From Bartonella quintana (GTDB lineage: Bacteria; Pseudomonadota; Alphaproteobacteria; Rhizobiales; Rhizobiaceae): 64,000 nt of DNA. Position numbers and translations under genes: made by a program. This document shows, in pieces, positions 30,055-38,719 of the stretch. Each line of letters begins with the position of its first letter. Positions within the stretch are counted from its first letter, which is position 1. The notes under the pieces are model-generated. The model saw nothing but the letters and a program-made list of their open reading frames with translations, did no database searches and had not been told where the DNA came from. The stretch spans positions 1,236,001-1,300,000 of the forward strand of contig NZ_AP019773.1 of the NCBI RefSeq assembly GCF_009936175.1, in the 5' to 3' direction.

Positions 30055-30257
30055 GTGAAAACAGAGACAGAAGAAAATTTTTTGTCGATCACGCCGAAAG
30101 AATTGGAAAAGCGCCGCGAAGCAGTTGATGTAGCCATCAGCACCCATACCCTTGAAGGTATAAAGCTTCATCCCAAAACGCTCGAATTTTAGAAAGATAT
30201 GCGAGGGGGGAATACCTCACTAGAGGGATTTAACACGCTTATGGACAATGCTAACTT
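30055..30257 (+). pseudogene. Remnant of a VbhA/BiaA-like Fic antitoxin
   Basis: A GTG with AAAGG upstream opens a frame containing ELEKRREAVDVAISTHTLEG, where T-H-T-L-E-G fits the (S/T)xxxE(G/N) inhibition motif of class I Fic antitoxins. The frame stops after LHPKTLEF; one shift restores LE-RYARGEYLTRG, matching the intact antitoxin at 32866. It therefore belonged to a second Fic effector gene that is now deleted. Confidence 0.7.
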
Positions 30258-30271
30258 ATAAGGAGGTGGTT

Positions 30272-30391
30272 ATGCCAAACACAAAGGAAATTACAGAGAC
30301 CGTTCACAAGCCAGAGAGGCACAAAAACAATTGCAAACACGGACAGTCAGTCGCTCAAAAGTGCTCGCCATGGGGCAAGCTAAAATAGTTT
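30272..30391 (+). pseudogene. Deletion scar of a Fic-type bep gene
   Basis: A perfect AGGAGGTGG site (30261-30269) precedes an ATG at 30272 encoding MPNTKEITETVHK, a Bep-like start. After about 13-20 codons the other frame gives a Bep-like tail: QKQLQTRTVSRSKVLAMGQAK, comparable to the tails (KAMAFAS etc.) of the beps downstream. Fic, OB and BID parts are all gone. The simplest reading is an internal deletion joining head and tail of a former bep between virB11 and virD4. Confidence 0.55.
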
Positions 30392-30550
30392 GCTAAAAAA
30401 AATACAAGGTCTTGCACCTTCCTTTGACTATGCATGAAAGAGGATGTTTTGCCACTCTCGCGTCCCCAAAAAGAGAGGGGGGGTAAGTGGTGTGAGACCG
30501 ATTTTAAAAGGTATTGTTTTATACCCTGATAAAACCGAAAGTAAGACACA

Positions 30551-32470
30551 ATGAAATACACAAAGATACAGCTGGCGCTTATTTTAACGCCAATCGCTTT
30601 AGGTGCTTTAACGATATTCCTTGTCCCGCATTTATTGTCATTTGTGATCAATGATTTGAAAGCCAATCACGTTTACTGGTATGTTCGTTCAGAGCCCTTA
30701 TTGGTGCTGATGCTGGTTGCTACTGTGTCATTATGTTATACCCTATCGCAAAAGCTGCACCTGCGCAAAGCAATCACGCTGGTCTCCGCTGTCTTTTTTG
30801 GGATCACTGCTCTTTACTTTATTGGCGGTGAAATAAAACGCTTAACTCCCTATGTTGGGCAACAAGGGATAACATGGAGCTATGCTCTCAAGTTCATGGA
30901 TCCTATGGTTGTTTTTGGCGTCATTTGTGGTGTTGTTCTTTTAGTAATTCAAGTCATGATAAGCTCTCCGCCCACAAGCAAAGTCAAGCGTGCGAAAAAA
31001 GGAATTTTTGGGGATGCTTCATGGATGAATTTAAAAGAAGCAGCAAAAATTTTTCCCGCCAATGGTCAAATTGTTGTTGGCGAAAGATACCGTGTTGACC
31101 AAGACGGTGTGTGCAATATTCCCTTTGCGCCTGGCAATAAAACAACATGGGGAAAAGGGGGAACAGCCCCTTTGCTTACCTTTAATCTTGATTTTGGTTC
31201 AACCCACATGATCTTTTTTGCCGGTTCTGGTGGGTATAAAACAACAAGTACAGTTGTTCCGACCTGTTTAACCTATCCAGGACCTATTGTTTGCCTTGAT
31301 CCTTCAACAGAAATTGCGCCAATGGTTAGGTTTGCGCGGAAAAAAATGGACAATAGAAATGTCATTGTTCTCGATCCCAATTCCCTCTTAACAAAAAATT
31401 TTAATGTACTTGATTGGCTTTTAGACGATAGCGTACCGCGCACACAACGTGAAGCTAATATTGTCGGTTTTTCCAAACTGCTTCTTACGGATAAAAAATC
31501 AGAGAATTCTTCGGCAGAATATTTTTCGACACAAGCACATAATCTTTTAACCGCGCTTCTTGCACATGTCATTTTCTCTGATGAATATGAAGACAGTGAG
31601 CGCAATTTAAAAACATTGCGCGCGATCCTTTCTCAGTCAGAAACGGCTGTTGTGAATCAATTGCGCATGATTCAAGAAACAACATCTTCTCCTTTTATTC
31701 GTGAAATGGTTGGTATTTTCACCGAAATGGCAGACCAAACCTTTTCAGGGGTCTATACAACGGCATCAAAAGATACCCAGTGGCTTTCTTTGTCCAATTA
31801 CGCTGATCTTGTTTGTGGCAATGATTTTTCGTCTTCGGATATTGCAAATGGAAAGACAGATGTTTTTCTGAATCTTCCTGCAAGCATTTTGAACAGTTAT
31901 CCAGCGATTGGACGCGTGATTATTGGCGCTTTTTTAAATGCGATGGTTACGGCTGACGGAAAATATAAAAAGCGTGTTTTGTTTGTCTTGGATGAAGTTG
32001 ATCTTCTTGGTTATATGAATATTTTAGAGGAAGCACGCGACCGTGGGCGTAAATACGGCACATCCTTGATGCTCTTTTATCAATCCTCTGGTCAGTTGGT
32101 CAATCACTTTGGAGAAGCGGGGGCGCGTTCATGGTTTGAAAGTTGCTCATTTGTCAGTTACGCCGCCATTAAAGATCTCCAAACAGCCAAAGACATTTCA
32201 GAGCGCTGTGGTCAAATGACAGTTGAAGTAACCGGAACAAACAAATCGAGAGGTTTGTCTTTGGGAAAGAGCTCTTACAACGTCAATTATCAACAAAGAG
32301 CCTTGATTTTACCCCATGAAATTATTCAGGAAATGCGCCAAGATGAACAAATCATTCTTATGCAAGGACAACCCCCTTTACGATGTGGTCGAGCAATTTA
32401 CTTTAGAAGAAAAGAAATGTTAGCCGCTGCTAACAAAAACCGTTTTGCTCCACAAGCAAAGAAAAATTAA
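30551..32470 (+). CDS. virD4: T4SS coupling protein VirD4
   Basis: 639-residue TraG/VirD4 ATPase that receives Bep effectors through their BID domains and feeds them to the VirB channel. Two to three N-terminal membrane segments (about 8-30, 48-68, 74-92, 110-135), Walker A GSGGYKTT at about 225-232, Walker B FVLDEVDLLG near 477-486, and the conserved FYQSSGQL motif. It is separated from virB11 by the bep scar, so it probably has its own promoter in 30392-30550, although none is clear. Length is normal. Confidence 0.96.
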   Translation: MKYTKIQLALILTPIALGALTIFLVPHLLSFVINDLKANHVYWYVRSEPLLVLMLVATVSLCYTLSQKLHLRKAITLVSAVFFGITALYFIGGEIKRLTPYVGQQGITWSYALKFMDPMVVFGVICGVVLLVIQVMISSPPTSKVKRAKKGIFGDASWMNLKEAAKIFPANGQIVVGERYRVDQDGVCNIPFAPGNKTTWGKGGTAPLLTFNLDFGSTHMIFFAGSGGYKTTSTVVPTCLTYPGPIVCLDPSTEIAPMVRFARKKMDNRNVIVLDPNSLLTKNFNVLDWLLDDSVPRTQREANIVGFSKLLLTDKKSENSSAEYFSTQAHNLLTALLAHVIFSDEYEDSERNLKTLRAILSQSETAVVNQLRMIQETTSSPFIREMVGIFTEMADQTFSGVYTTASKDTQWLSLSNYADLVCGNDFSSSDIANGKTDVFLNLPASILNSYPAIGRVIIGAFLNAMVTADGKYKKRVLFVLDEVDLLGYMNILEEARDRGRKYGTSLMLFYQSSGQLVNHFGEAGARSWFESCSFVSYAAIKDLQTAKDISERCGQMTVEVTGTNKSRGLSLGKSSYNVNYQQRALILPHEIIQEMRQDEQIILMQGQPPLRCGRAIYFRRKEMLAAANKNRFAPQAKKN

Positions 32471-32865
32471 AAAACACCCTATGATGAATTTGAACATCAA
32501 AACAAGTACAACAGCAGAAAAGGAGAAATGATATGTTCTTGTTTCACAAAAGCTCCTTAAAAAAGAATTTTACATGACGCAACAAGAAAGACATGATGAA
32601 GAAAAATCTTTAAGGATTGCTTTTATGTCTGTGTTTACCAGCGCAAACACTCCTTGTGAAGAACCCCCAAATACCCAAGAGATCAACGACGATCATGACC
32701 ACCATGCCACGCTTTCAACATCTGCAAGAAACTCGTGAAGGTAGCTTTATTGAAGGCAAGATGCCCGAAAGTCTAGGAAAAATTATCATTTGTGAAAATG
32801 ATAAACAAAAGTTGAGAATACACCAAAGAAGCTTTCCAAAAGCAAATTTAAAAAGGAAATCGGCA
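32471..32865 (+). other. Gap between virD4 and the antitoxin, with a possible 54-codon ORF
   Basis: The most gene-like frame is 32574-32738 (MTQQERHDEEKSLRIAFMSV..., 54 codons, acidic and His-rich, no family). A short frame at 32533 also has an AGGAG site but stops after 14 codons. The sequence right after the virD4 stop reads KTPYDEFEHQNK in frame, which may be a former VirD4 tail. The start of the antitoxin's leader is included. Confidence 0.35.
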
Positions 32866-33072
32866 ATGAAAATAACCCGAACAGGCCATTTCGCAACTTT
32901 TATGCTAGAAGAATTACAAAAGCAGCGTGAGACGATTGATAAAGCCATTAGCATTCATGCTCTTGAGGGAAGAACGCTCCGTTTCAAAATGCTCAAAATC
33001 TCAAAAGAATACGCGAAGGGGGACTTTTCACCTGAAGAGTTTAACCACCTCATAAACCACCCGCCTTACTGA
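32866..33072 (+). CDS. Fic antitoxin, VbhA/BiaA-like
   Basis: 68 residues from the ATG at 32866 (AAAGGAAA about 8 bases upstream); a longer frame exists from 32617 but its first 83 codons look non-coding. Class I Fic antitoxins are short helical proteins whose Glu blocks ATP binding in the Fic active site. Here the motif region reads KAISIHALEG: the Glu-Gly pair is kept, but the position four before Glu is Ile instead of Ser/Thr. The frame ends 11 bases before the Fic-bep start, with GAGGAGAG between, so the pair is co-translated. Confidence 0.8.
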   Translation: MKITRTGHFATFMLEELQKQRETIDKAISIHALEGRTLRFKMLKISKEYAKGDFSPEEFNHLINHPPY

Positions 33073-33083
33073 GGAGAGACCCT

Positions 33084-34685
33084 ATGTTAGAGCATAATTA
33101 TTTTTATAAAAACAGCGCAACACTGAAAAATAAACATGGCATAAAAAACCCGCGAAAACTGTATGAACGCTGTGCTCATGAGACAGCCAAAGAAGCTGTA
33201 AATTTTCGCCTTGAACCGCCACCACGGGAATTTGATGCCGCTTATTTAAGGACAATTCACTGGTGCCTTTTCCATAACACTTTTGAATGGGCTGGTGTTA
33301 CCCGAGATCAGCCCTTTACATTTGAAGATGGCAGCACTGCATGTATGCCAGCTATGCGACCAAAAGGTTATAAGGTTCCTTTTGCTGTCGGTTCACAAAT
33401 TCAAAGAGAGCTTAAAAAATTAGAACAAAGACTAATCGCGAAGAATAATTTGCAAGGCTTATCGCGCCAAGAATTTGCTGCAAATGCTGCTGAAGTTTTT
33501 ACAGCTCTCGACCACGCGCATCCTTTCAGAAAAGGCAATGGGCGCACACAACGAATGTTTATGGAAAAACTCGGACAAGCGGCAGGCTATAAGATTGATT
33601 TTTCTTTGATCACAAAAGAACGTATGACATATGCCAGCATTGAAGCGATGCAACATAACAATCCAGAACCCATGAAAGATCTTTTTGAGGATATCACTCA
33701 CCCTCAAAAATCCCTTCTTTTAAAGGAATTTATCTTTCAGATGAGAAGCGCTGGACTTGACGAAATTAACAATCATATTGTTTTGGCAGCAAAAGAAGGT
33801 GTGACCTATGATGGCATTTATAAAGGTTCTTCAGCTGAAGGTTTTGTCATAGAATTAGAAGGTGGCACTTTCATCGTCGGGCACAAAGATGATCTTAAGC
33901 CAGAGCAAGTGAAAATATTACAGAATGGTGATTTCATCTCCTTTCAGAAAAACAATGTTCAAAACATGAGAGAAACACTTATCCCAAGCGAGATATTAGC
34001 GCCTCTCACCAATGAGATCCTTGCCGAAAGGCTCGTAAACCATTGTGGGGTTGAATCATACCGCCATGAAGTCGAGTGGTTATCAAAAATTGTTTACGGC
34101 AACACACAAGCATTAAGCCAAATGATTGAGACAATCAATATAGATCCAAGTTTAGGCGAACAGTTTGCTGATCACATTATCCAAAATCCTAAATCAGTTG
34201 GTAAGCTTGCCGGGAAGAAAATCCTGGGTCTAAGAAGCCCAGCGCGCAAACGTGCGGAAGAGACTGTTTCACAGCTGGGTGACACACTTAAAAGTTATGC
34301 CGATATGACACATAAGACCATGACTGACATCATAGAGCAATACTCAAGAGAACAAAGACGCACAGCGCGCTCTGTCGAAAATCCTGGGAAAGACTTGCAA
34401 AACCTTTTTGCCTTGTTCCCAGAACAACAAAGAGATGTCTTGTCTCATTCCCCTACGCTGCAACAACAACTCCATCGTTTTTCGCGTCAATTGCAAAATC
34501 GTTTATCATCAGAGGAGCGTCGAGCCATACAAGAAAACGATTGCACAAGACTTTCTTGTCTGCTTGGTGTATCGGCAAGCAAAGCAAAAGAGATTGCTCA
34601 AATTGTGAAGCACACCAAAGAGGCACAATGTCAGATGCATACTCTTAAAGTCTGCCGCTCCGCATTGATGGCTCTGACCGGCTAA
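33084..34685 (+). CDS. bepA: Bep effector with Fic, OB-fold and BID domains (BepA-like)
   Basis: 533-residue translocated effector. The Fic domain (about 1-200) has a complete FIC motif HPFRKGNGRTQR (146-157), with catalytic His146 and Arg157, and the flap region before it, so AMPylation is likely; a linker/OB-like part (about 205-295) and a BID domain (about 300-420; YRHEVEWLSKIVYGN... LGRSPARKRAEE-type) follow, with a long Arg/Gln-rich tail. BID plus positively charged tail is the secretion signal for VirD4. In BepA of B. henselae the BID domain itself raises host cAMP and protects cells from death; orthology rather than similarity to other Fic-Beps is inferred from position and domain order. 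Ends ALMALTG. Confidence 0.85.
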   Translation: MLEHNYFYKNSATLKNKHGIKNPRKLYERCAHETAKEAVNFRLEPPPREFDAAYLRTIHWCLFHNTFEWAGVTRDQPFTFEDGSTACMPAMRPKGYKVPFAVGSQIQRELKKLEQRLIAKNNLQGLSRQEFAANAAEVFTALDHAHPFRKGNGRTQRMFMEKLGQAAGYKIDFSLITKERMTYASIEAMQHNNPEPMKDLFEDITHPQKSLLLKEFIFQMRSAGLDEINNHIVLAAKEGVTYDGIYKGSSAEGFVIELEGGTFIVGHKDDLKPEQVKILQNGDFISFQKNNVQNMRETLIPSEILAPLTNEILAERLVNHCGVESYRHEVEWLSKIVYGNTQALSQMIETINIDPSLGEQFADHIIQNPKSVGKLAGKKILGLRSPARKRAEETVSQLGDTLKSYADMTHKTMTDIIEQYSREQRRTARSVENPGKDLQNLFALFPEQQRDVLSHSPTLQQQLHRFSRQLQNRLSSEERRAIQENDCTRLSCLLGVSASKAKEIAQIVKHTKEAQCQMHTLKVCRSALMALTG

Positions 34686-35006
34686 ACACAAAAGAATTTT
34701 TGTTTTTCATCTGATCTTTTGACGCAAACTATTGGGAGGATTGTGTGAAAAAATGTTGCAAAATGTTACAGAAAGTATCTATCAAAACAACTCCTGTAAT
34801 TTTATGTAACTTATTGATAAAATTTCACAAAAAAACTGTATAAAAGACACAAATGTCGATTATGCTTGGGGCGAATAGCGGAGGATCTTTGGAGGTCATT
34901 CAAATAGACATTCTCCTTTGTATAAAAGCTATTAAAGCATAAAGGTGGAGAGTGCACCAAAGAGTTTTTCTATAAAAATATTGAAAAAGCTTGAAAGGAA
35001 GCCTGC
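34686..35006 (+). promoter_or_regulatory. Intergenic region with inverted repeat and bep leader
   Basis: At about 34717-34752 an imperfect inverted repeat (TTTTGACGCAA ... TTGTGTGAAAA) corresponds in position to similar repeats after the three following bep genes. The last 65 bases (from GGTGGAGAGTGCACCAAAGA to the GAAAGGAAGCCTGCATG start) form a leader that recurs before the next two genes. Each bep is thus likely to have its own promoter. Confidence 0.6.
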
Positions 35007-36500
35007 ATGAAAAAAAACCAACCATCCTCTCCTTCTATCCCCCGTTCTGTGGAAGAAGCAAGAAGACGTTATGAACAAGCTCTTCCCAGAGAGGAATCTC
35101 CACCAGAACCCCTGTACGCAACAGTGAACAAAAACACATCTCATACAGCGAAAAAGCCAGAACAAGGAGTACCACAAGCGCCTCTCTTCGCAGCGAGTTC
35201 TCCTCCACAAAGGCCGCCTCGCCTGAGAGACAGGGAGCTCCATAAACCAACAATCAAAGAGGAGGAAATCGTATATGCATCGCTTGTTCATCCGCCTCAC
35301 ACGGACCACAAACACCCGAGAAAGAATCCAGACAATGAAACCCTCTACGCAACGGTTGCTCCCCAAAGTCAAGCAATGTCTCCCATGAGAGAGAAAGAGG
35401 AGGAAATCGTATATGCATCGCTTGTTCATCCGCCTCACACGGGCCACAAACACCCGAGAAAGAATCCAGACAATGAAACCCTCTACGCAACGGTTGCTCC
35501 CCAAAATCTAGCTCCCCAAAGTCAAGCAATATCTCTCACGAGAGAGGAAATGGCGATCAGGATTCAAAAGAGTCCATCGGTTCAAGCATATCAACAAGAA
35601 GTCTTACATTGGTGCCAAATTGTTTATGGCAATTCGCATGTTTTGCAAGAAAGAGTGCAGGAGATTCTCCAAAAACCCAATTTGGCAGAAGAGGTCTCAT
35701 GGCAAGTTGCAGCAAATCCCCAGGCTATTCATAAGCTTGCAGGAGTTAGTATGTGTGGCATAACAAATAGTACCCGCAGACATGCTGAAGCAGGTCTTTC
35801 ACATCTTTGTACTGCCATTGAGAACTATGGGGATGCTGTAAAACAAGCACACGAAAACATTATGCACATTCCTCACGCGGAAGCAAGACGTCATGGAGAG
35901 GACAGGACACGCAGTGCCCAAAGTCTGCAGCCGCATCATCTTGAAAAGGGAAGTGCATCTCTCTCAAATGAGGAAATGCTGGGCATGGTTCAAAGCCATA
36001 CATCCATTCAAAGATATCATGCACAAATTGGCTATTGGTGCCAAATTGTTTTTGGCAATTCGCGTATTTTGCAAGAAAGAGTGCAGGAGATTCTCCAAAA
36101 ACCCAATTTGGCAGAAGAAGTCTCATGGCAAGTTGCAGCAAATCCTCAGGCTATTCATAAGCTTGCAGGGGTTAATGTGTGTGGCATAACAAATAGTGCC
36201 CGCAGACATGCTGAAGCAGGCCTTTCACATCTTTGTACTGCCATTGAAAACTATGGGGATGCTGTAAAACAAGTAAAGGAAAGTATTGTGCAGAAGCACC
36301 AGACAAGGCAAAATCGCCAAGAACAGGCTTCTGGATTGTCTCAGAGCTTGCAAAAACAACAAGCCTTGTCTAAACCTCCTAAACTGCCTGAACGTCCAGC
36401 TGTAACCGCGCGTAATGAGGAAACCTCCAAGCAGCAATCACCAGACGTTCGACCTCGCAGAATTGGTGGGGGAGTGAAAGCAATGGCTTTCGCCAGCTAA
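35007..36500 (+). CDS. Tandem-BID Bep effector with EPIYA-like tyrosine motifs (BepD/E/F-like)
   Basis: 497 residues. The N-terminal 175 residues hold five tyrosine motifs in good context (EPLYATV; EIVYASL twice; ETLYATV twice) and proline-rich PPQRPPR. These match the motifs that host Src-type kinases phosphorylate in BepD, BepE and BepF. Two BID domains lie at about 179-280 and 321-424; both contain nearly the same block (LQERVQEILQKPNLAEEVSW), so the second arose by recent internal duplication or conversion. A basic tail (RPRRIGGGVKAMAFAS) completes the secretion signal. Which lettered Bep it is cannot be decided, because the family has reshuffled in each lineage. Confidence 0.88.
   Translation: MKKNQPSSPSIPRSVEEARRRYEQALPREESPPEPLYATVNKNTSHTAKKPEQGVPQAPLFAASSPPQRPPRLRDRELHKPTIKEEEIVYASLVHPPHTDHKHPRKNPDNETLYATVAPQSQAMSPMREKEEEIVYASLVHPPHTGHKHPRKNPDNETLYATVAPQNLAPQSQAISLTREEMAIRIQKSPSVQAYQQEVLHWCQIVYGNSHVLQERVQEILQKPNLAEEVSWQVAANPQAIHKLAGVSMCGITNSTRRHAEAGLSHLCTAIENYGDAVKQAHENIMHIPHAEARRHGEDRTRSAQSLQPHHLEKGSASLSNEEMLGMVQSHTSIQRYHAQIGYWCQIVFGNSRILQERVQEILQKPNLAEEVSWQVAANPQAIHKLAGVNVCGITNSARRHAEAGLSHLCTAIENYGDAVKQVKESIVQKHQTRQNRQEQASGLSQSLQKQQALSKPPKLPERPAVTARNEETSKQQSPDVRPRRIGGGVKAMAFAS
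35259..35534 (+). repeat. 138-bp tandem repeat with two tyrosine motifs per unit
   Basis: Units start at 35259 and 35397 (46 codons each) and are nearly identical. Each carries one EIVYASL and one ETLYATV motif, so slippage changes the number of phosphorylation sites two at a time. Confidence 0.85.
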
Positions 36501-36820
36501 GTGTGCATCTGCTTTGGCCTTTTAATTGGATCCTTTGTCTGATTTTTGATCTCGTCTCTTGGCGCAAACTATTTGATAGGAGTTGTGCCAAGGATCGTTA
36601 TGGAGTGTTCGGGTAAAGTTTCATCAAAGATCCTCCGTTCTTTAATCTCATGATTAAATTATATCAAGTACATGAATTTACACCAAGAGCCAAAATTTTT
36701 TGAGGTCAATTCAAATGAATATCCTTCTTTGAAGAAAAAGCTTTCAAAACAGAATGGTGGAGAATGCATCAAAGAAATTTTCTAAAAACAAATATTGTAA
36801 AAACTTGAAAGGAAACATGC
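36501..36820 (+). promoter_or_regulatory. Intergenic region with inverted repeat and bep leader
   Basis: An inverted repeat CTTGGCGCAAACT / AGTTGTGCCAAG (36558-36592, 12-13 bp arms with one mismatch) lies 60 bases after the stop. The segment 36751-36824 closely matches the leader at 38651-38723 (AATGGTGGAGAATGCATCAA, ..., AAACTTGAAAGGAAACATGC), ending in a GAAAGGAAA ribosome site. Confidence 0.65.
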
Positions 36821-38401
36821 ATGAAAAAACACCCACTCCCTTCAGCATTTCCTGCAGTGAAAGAATTAAGGAAACGCTATGAACAATCTGCTGCAGGAAC
36901 ATCTATACCCAAAAGCCTATCAGCAAGGGCTTCTCCCAAAGATAAAAGACAGCCGCACACGTCACAAAGGCCTGGAAAATTGCAAAAACCTGATGAACAA
37001 TCTACTGCTACATCAGAACAAAGCTTGCTACAAGCGCTTCTCTACCCAACACCTCCTCCACAACAACCAATGCGCACCAAAGACAGGGAGAAGAGCACCG
37101 CAGCTGTTCAAGAGGGTGAAACTCTCTATCCAATGACTGTTCCACAAAGACCATCTCGTGCAAAAGATAAAGAGAAAAACGCCGCACCCATCCAAGGGGG
37201 TGAAGCTCTCTACACAAAGGCTGCTCCAAAAAGACCACCTCGTGCAAAAGATAAAGAGAAAAGCGCCGCACCCATCCAAGGGGGTGAAGCTCTCTACACA
37301 AAGGCTGCTCCAAAAAGGCCACCTCGTGCAAAAGATAAAGAGAAAAGCGCCGCACCCATCCAAGGGGGTGAAGTTCTCTACGCAAGGGCTGCTCCACAAA
37401 AGAAAAGAACGATTTTCTCGAAAGGCGAGATTTCGAAAAGGCTTCAGGGAAGTGTATCGATCCAATATTGTGAAGCAGAAATTCAACATTGGTGTAGAGT
37501 TGTTTATGGTAACCCACACGCTCTAAAGGAAGAAATTGCAACGATTAAAGAAAACCCCATGTTTGGAGAACAGCTCTCATGGGAAGTTGCAAACCATCCT
37601 ACGTTTTTTCATAAGCTTGCGGGTAACAAAATGCTTGGCATAAAAAACAGCGCACGCAAAGAAGCTGAAGCAGGTCTTCCTTCTCTCTGTAACGCCATTG
37701 GCGATTATGCAAAGACTGTAAAAAGGGAAAAAGAGAGCATCTTGCAAAATTATCATGCCGAGCAAAAACGCTATGAACAACCGATGGAGAGGGTGCAAAT
37801 GGTCGAAAAGCCGCGAAAGCCACTTCATCTTGAAAAGGAAATGGCCCCTCTTTCGAACAAAGAAATTGCTTACAGGATTCAAAGAGATACATCGGTTCAA
37901 TATGGTCAAGCAGAAATACAATATTGGTGCCACATTGTTTATGACAATCCGTGTCTCTTGCGGGAAAGGACAGAGGAGATCCAAAAAAATCCTGCTATGG
38001 GAGAAGAGCTTTCATGGCAAGTTGCAAATCATCCTACATTTTTTGCTAAGTTCGCGGGTCACCAAACGCTTGGCATAAAAAACGAGGTGCGCAAAAAAGC
38101 TGAAGCAGGTCTTTCTTCCCTTTGTAACGCTCTTGACAGTTATACAAATGCTGTAAAACAAGCAAAAGAGAGCATTATCAAGGAACATCAAGAAAAACAA
38201 AATCGCCAAGGACAGTCTGCTAGGTTAGCGCAAGAATTGCAAAAAAAGCACGTTTTATCAAAGTGGCCTAAACTGCCTGAGCATTCAACAGTCACCGCGC
38301 GTCATGAGAGTGGAGAAACCTCCAAACAAGTAGACAGCAAACCGCCTGACGTTCGACCACGCAAAGTTGGGACAACAAAAGCAATGGCTTTCACTCACTA
38401 A
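36821..38401 (+). CDS. Tandem-BID Bep effector with altered tyrosine repeats (BepD/E/F-like)
   Basis: 526 residues, paralogue of its two neighbours. N-terminal region: proline-rich, with 28-residue repeats containing EALYTKAAPKRPPRAKDKEK; tyrosines are in E-x-L-Y context but the usual following Ala is Thr or Pro in three of four units, and only the last (EVLYARA) keeps the full E-x-x-Y-A form. Each repeat keeps a PxxPxR-type motif (KRPPR). BID domains at about 201-306 and 345-451, followed by a basic tail (PRKVGTTKAMAFTH). Expected to be exported by VirD4 and to act on host signalling proteins. Confidence 0.86.
   Translation: MKKHPLPSAFPAVKELRKRYEQSAAGTSIPKSLSARASPKDKRQPHTSQRPGKLQKPDEQSTATSEQSLLQALLYPTPPPQQPMRTKDREKSTAAVQEGETLYPMTVPQRPSRAKDKEKNAAPIQGGEALYTKAAPKRPPRAKDKEKSAAPIQGGEALYTKAAPKRPPRAKDKEKSAAPIQGGEVLYARAAPQKKRTIFSKGEISKRLQGSVSIQYCEAEIQHWCRVVYGNPHALKEEIATIKENPMFGEQLSWEVANHPTFFHKLAGNKMLGIKNSARKEAEAGLPSLCNAIGDYAKTVKREKESILQNYHAEQKRYEQPMERVQMVEKPRKPLHLEKEMAPLSNKEIAYRIQRDTSVQYGQAEIQYWCHIVYDNPCLLRERTEEIQKNPAMGEELSWQVANHPTFFAKFAGHQTLGIKNEVRKKAEAGLSSLCNALDSYTNAVKQAKESIIKEHQEKQNRQGQSARLAQELQKKHVLSKWPKLPEHSTVTARHESGETSKQVDSKPPDVRPRKVGTTKAMAFTH
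37160..37411 (+). repeat. 84-bp tandem repeats in the second tandem-BID effector
   Basis: Three units of 84 bases (28 codons) starting at 37160, 37244 and 37328, nearly identical; a diverged unit precedes them. In-frame, Lys- and Pro-rich. Confidence 0.85.
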
Positions 38402-38719
38402 GCGTGCATCAACTTTGGTCTTTAATGTGATTTCTTAGTCTAATCTCTTGAAGCCAATCATTTTATGGCAATTGCGTAAAGGAAGAGTGTGCGATGTTAC
38501 AGCAAAATTTCATCAAATATCTCCCCTCATTTACCTCAATGATTACAAATACTAATGATGATCCGTACTAAAGAACACAAAATCTTTTGAGACTCTTTCA
38601 AATGGGCATCCTTCTTTGAAGAAAAAGCTTTCAAAAAAGCTTTCAAAACAGAATGGTGGAAAGTGCATCAAAGAAATTTTCTAAAAACAAATATTGTAAA
38701 AACTTGAAAGGAAACATGC
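38402..38719 (+). promoter_or_regulatory. Intergenic region with inverted repeat and bep leader
   Basis: A weaker inverted repeat (CTTGAAGCCAAT ... ATTGCGTAAAG, 38447-38481) follows the stop. A small duplication, AAGCTTTCAAAA twice, is seen at 38627-38649. The leader before the next start repeats that of the previous gene. Confidence 0.6.

Noticed and set aside
32617..32865. Upstream extension of the antitoxin frame (83 codons)
   Set aside because: The homologous core starts at 32866 with its own ribosome site; the extension lacks conserved features and would give an unusually long antitoxin.
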